From positions 361,725-425,724 of the forward strand of contig NZ_KV887144.1 in NCBI RefSeq assembly GCF_001956315.1: a DNA stretch of 64,000 bases, in the 5' to 3' direction. Position 1 is the first letter of the stretch. Every line of letters starts with the position of its first letter. This DNA is from Sphingomonas montana (GTDB lineage Bacteria > Pseudomonadota > Alphaproteobacteria > Sphingomonadales > Sphingomonadaceae). The position numbers and the translations under genes were made by a program. The notes below the pieces were generated by a model. It made no database searches, was not told where the DNA came from, and worked only from the letters and a program-made list of their open reading frames with translations. This document shows positions 62,602 through 64,000 of this stretch, piece after piece.

Positions 62602-62976
62602 ATGGATGTCCGCACCGGTGAACCCAATGGCCATATAGACCCACGCCACCATTCGGGGCGTCCTGCCGGGGTCGTGATGATTGCCGCCACGGGGTCGTTC
62701 CGAACTCAAGAACAACTGGTGACGAAGTTTACGGCTTGGGCGGGCTTTGCGATCGCGCCGCTGATCATTCCTCTGATCGCGGTCACGATACGACGCCTGC
62801 ACGATCTGGGGTTAAGCGGCTGGTGGCTGCTTGCCCTCCCGATCGGAGCGGCCATACCAGTGCTCGACACCATCATCGGAATTGCACAGATCATCGTCAT
62901 GGCAATTCCTGGCAAGACTGGAGCGAACCGCTTTGGGGATAGCCCGAAGGCAATAGCAACAGCCGTCATACCTTAG
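62602..62976 (+). pseudogene. DUF805-family membrane protein, apparently 5'-truncated
   Basis: The last ~80 residues match DUF805: a hydrophobic segment, then VTIRRLHDLGLSGWWLLALP, a second helix, and PGKTGANRFGDSP. The family's N-terminal block (YxxFxGRxxRxEYWWF and the first helix) is absent, replaced by about 25 residues without similarity (MDVRTGEPNGHIDPRHHSGR). It is probably a truncated remnant, though expression as a short protein cannot be excluded. DUF805 proteins are small inner-membrane proteins of unknown function. Confidence 0.6.
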
Positions 62977-63137
62977 TCTGATACTTCCAACCGCTGTAGA
63001 CCTGCGGATTGCCTTACCGACGCCGCGCTGTTGGCGCTCGACTATGGCGCGCAGCCTGCTCCTCGCTTAAGCAGGCCATCCAAGTCACACACGTCGCGCA
63101 AGTTCGTCCGCTTTCACTCCTTGCAAAAGGACCTTTC

Positions 63138-63749
63138 ATGATGCCGCCTCGCCTTCCCGCTTTAGCCGCGTTTGTTCGAAATCCAGTCCGTATGTCATCG
63201 CTGTTTACGGCATCGCTGTTCTTGGCAGCATGTGGGCAAGGTGGATCAAACGAAGGTTCCGATGCTGGAAATGCTACTCAGGCGCCCGTAGCTATCGATC
63301 CGACCTCTGCGACCGGATCTGTAGTTCGTGATACCGCGCAGCCGGCTCCGGCGCCCGCACCGGTGGTGACGCCGATCCAGACACAACAGGGTCCCGAGGG
63401 CGCTCGCGTCGACCTCACGCGCGCGGCAGTGACCGGCGACATCCTGACCGTTCAGCTTTCCTATACCGCGGCAAGCGATAAGTCCTTCAGCGACTATTTC
63501 CGCGCTGACGAAGTCAGCGTCATCGATGATGCGACATCGCAGCGATATGGCATCCTCAAGGATCAGACCGGCGCATGGCTGGCCGCGCCGCTGTTCGTGT
63601 CGCACAGCATCCGGGTGTCTGCGCAGAAGGGCGAGACGGCGATTGTCTGGATGAAGTTCCCGGCTCCTCCTGCGACCAGCCGCACGGTTTCTGTGAACGT
63701 GCCCAAGGTCGGGCCGTTCGATGGCGTTCCGATCAGCCGCCAGCAATGA
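63138..63749 (+). CDS. Exported lipoprotein of unknown function
   Basis: A 203-residue protein. ATG 63138 gives a signal ending in the lipobox LAAC, followed by GQGGSNEGSD; the longer frame upstream is less likely. A Pro/Ala-rich linker (APAPAPVVTPIQ) leads to a compact beta-rich domain (VDLTRAAVTGDILTVQLSYT, SRTVSVNVPKVGPFDG). The lack of Asp after the Cys fits outer-membrane sorting. Its stop overlaps the start of the OmpA-family gene (ATGA). Such pairs of a small lipoprotein and an OmpA-like protein occur in sphingomonads; function is unknown. Confidence 0.75.
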   Translation: MMPPRLPALAAFVRNPVRMSSLFTASLFLAACGQGGSNEGSDAGNATQAPVAIDPTSATGSVVRDTAQPAPAPAPVVTPIQTQQGPEGARVDLTRAAVTGDILTVQLSYTAASDKSFSDYFRADEVSVIDDATSQRYGILKDQTGAWLAAPLFVSHSIRVSAQKGETAIVWMKFPAPPATSRTVSVNVPKVGPFDGVPISRQQ

Positions 63750-64000
63750 GGTTGGGCCTCGCCCTGTTTGGCTGCCTGGCGCTCGCCGCCTGTTCCGAGC
63801 GCCGGGGAGCCGACGCGCTTGAAAACACTCAGGTGAGCAAGGATTTGGTGGACACAAGTCCGGCCCCGAGCCAACCGGTTGAGCCCGTCATCACACGTGC
63901 GCCTCTGGGCGGTCAGCCGCTCACCAGCTCCGTGAGTGGGCTTTCCGGTGCCGTCACAGGCTTCGACGTGCGCCGTACCGATACGCAGACGATCGTCGAC
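63746..64000 (+). CDS. OmpA-family lipoprotein, 3' end beyond window
   Basis: The ATG at 63746 overlaps the preceding stop, and the frame stays open to the window end (85 codons). It has a lipoprotein signal (LALFGCLALAACSERR, lipobox LAAC), a linker, and SSVSGLSGAVTGFDVRRTDT with QTIVD. That last part matches the lead-in to an OmpA-like peptidoglycan-binding domain in related proteins. The diagnostic OmpA domain itself lies outside the window, so the family is inferred. Confidence 0.65.
   Translation, partial: MRLGLALFGCLALAACSERRGADALENTQVSKDLVDTSPAPSQPVEPVITRAPLGGQPLTSSVSGLSGAVTGFDVRRTDTQTIVD

Noticed and set aside
1..64000. CRISPR array, tRNA, rRNA or riboswitch
   Set aside because: No regularly spaced short repeats, no cloverleaf or rRNA sequence and no known riboswitch core was noticed on either strand; a covariance-model scan was not possible here.

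Overview
The window looks like a chromosomal stretch of a sphingomonad (Sphingomonadaceae, Alphaproteobacteria). DNA is GC-rich, genes are packed with many 4-bp start/stop overlaps, and two TonB-dependent receptors with the EIVVTGF/IR TonB box sit beside secreted glycoside hydrolases. Small genes of alphaproteobacterial families (DUF6894, DUF3999, DUF805) and a sphingomonad-style KDR/KDF dehydrogenase fit this. No rRNA, tRNA, CRISPR array or intact transposase was seen.

Positions 1-40.6 kb form a large plant-polysaccharide (pectin, probably rhamnogalacturonan-II) utilisation region. The first operon (1-6344, +) encodes an apiosidase-like GH140 enzyme, a GH78 alpha-L-rhamnosidase, an Asp/Glu-racemase-like protein and an MFS sugar-acid transporter. 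An opposing operon (10870-6493, -) encodes a Tat-exported GH127 enzyme, a RuBisCO-like protein and a DUF1537 sugar-acid kinase; the last two families act together in D-apiose breakdown. A TonB receptor is divergent from it (11096-13810) and is followed by a decayed GDSL esterase gene. Next come a CaiB/BaiF CoA-transferase with a signal-less solute-binding protein (-), and a divergent 12-gene operon (17032-30970, +). That operon holds a second CoA-transferase, a MaoC hydratase, an Rbs-type sugar ABC importer, an IclR regulator, a second signal-less solute-binding protein, a Gfo/Idh/MocA oxidoreductase, a KDR-type SDR, GH42, GH29 and an SGNH esterase. GH106 (-), a second GH42 (+), GH78 (-) and a beta-propeller glycosidase (-) complete the set. 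The logic is outer-membrane uptake, periplasmic removal of rhamnose, fucose, galactose, arabinose (or aceric acid) and apiose, then inner-membrane import and cytoplasmic oxidation.

Positions 40.6-45.3 kb are a degenerate patch. Two copies of a ~265-bp direct repeat enclose a broken DUF3999 gene, small proteins, an ABM monooxygenase and a DJ-1/PfpI protein.

Positions 45.3-62.2 kb are a second, homogalacturonan-oriented pectin set: PL10 pectate lyase, TonB receptor plus cupin, MFS transporter plus an unknown Tat-exported protein, carboxylesterase, LysR regulator, 5-dehydro-4-deoxyglucarate dehydratase (oxidative galacturonate pathway) and a GH28-family protein. The right edge (62.6-64 kb) carries a truncated DUF805 gene and a lipoprotein/OmpA-family pair that runs off the window.
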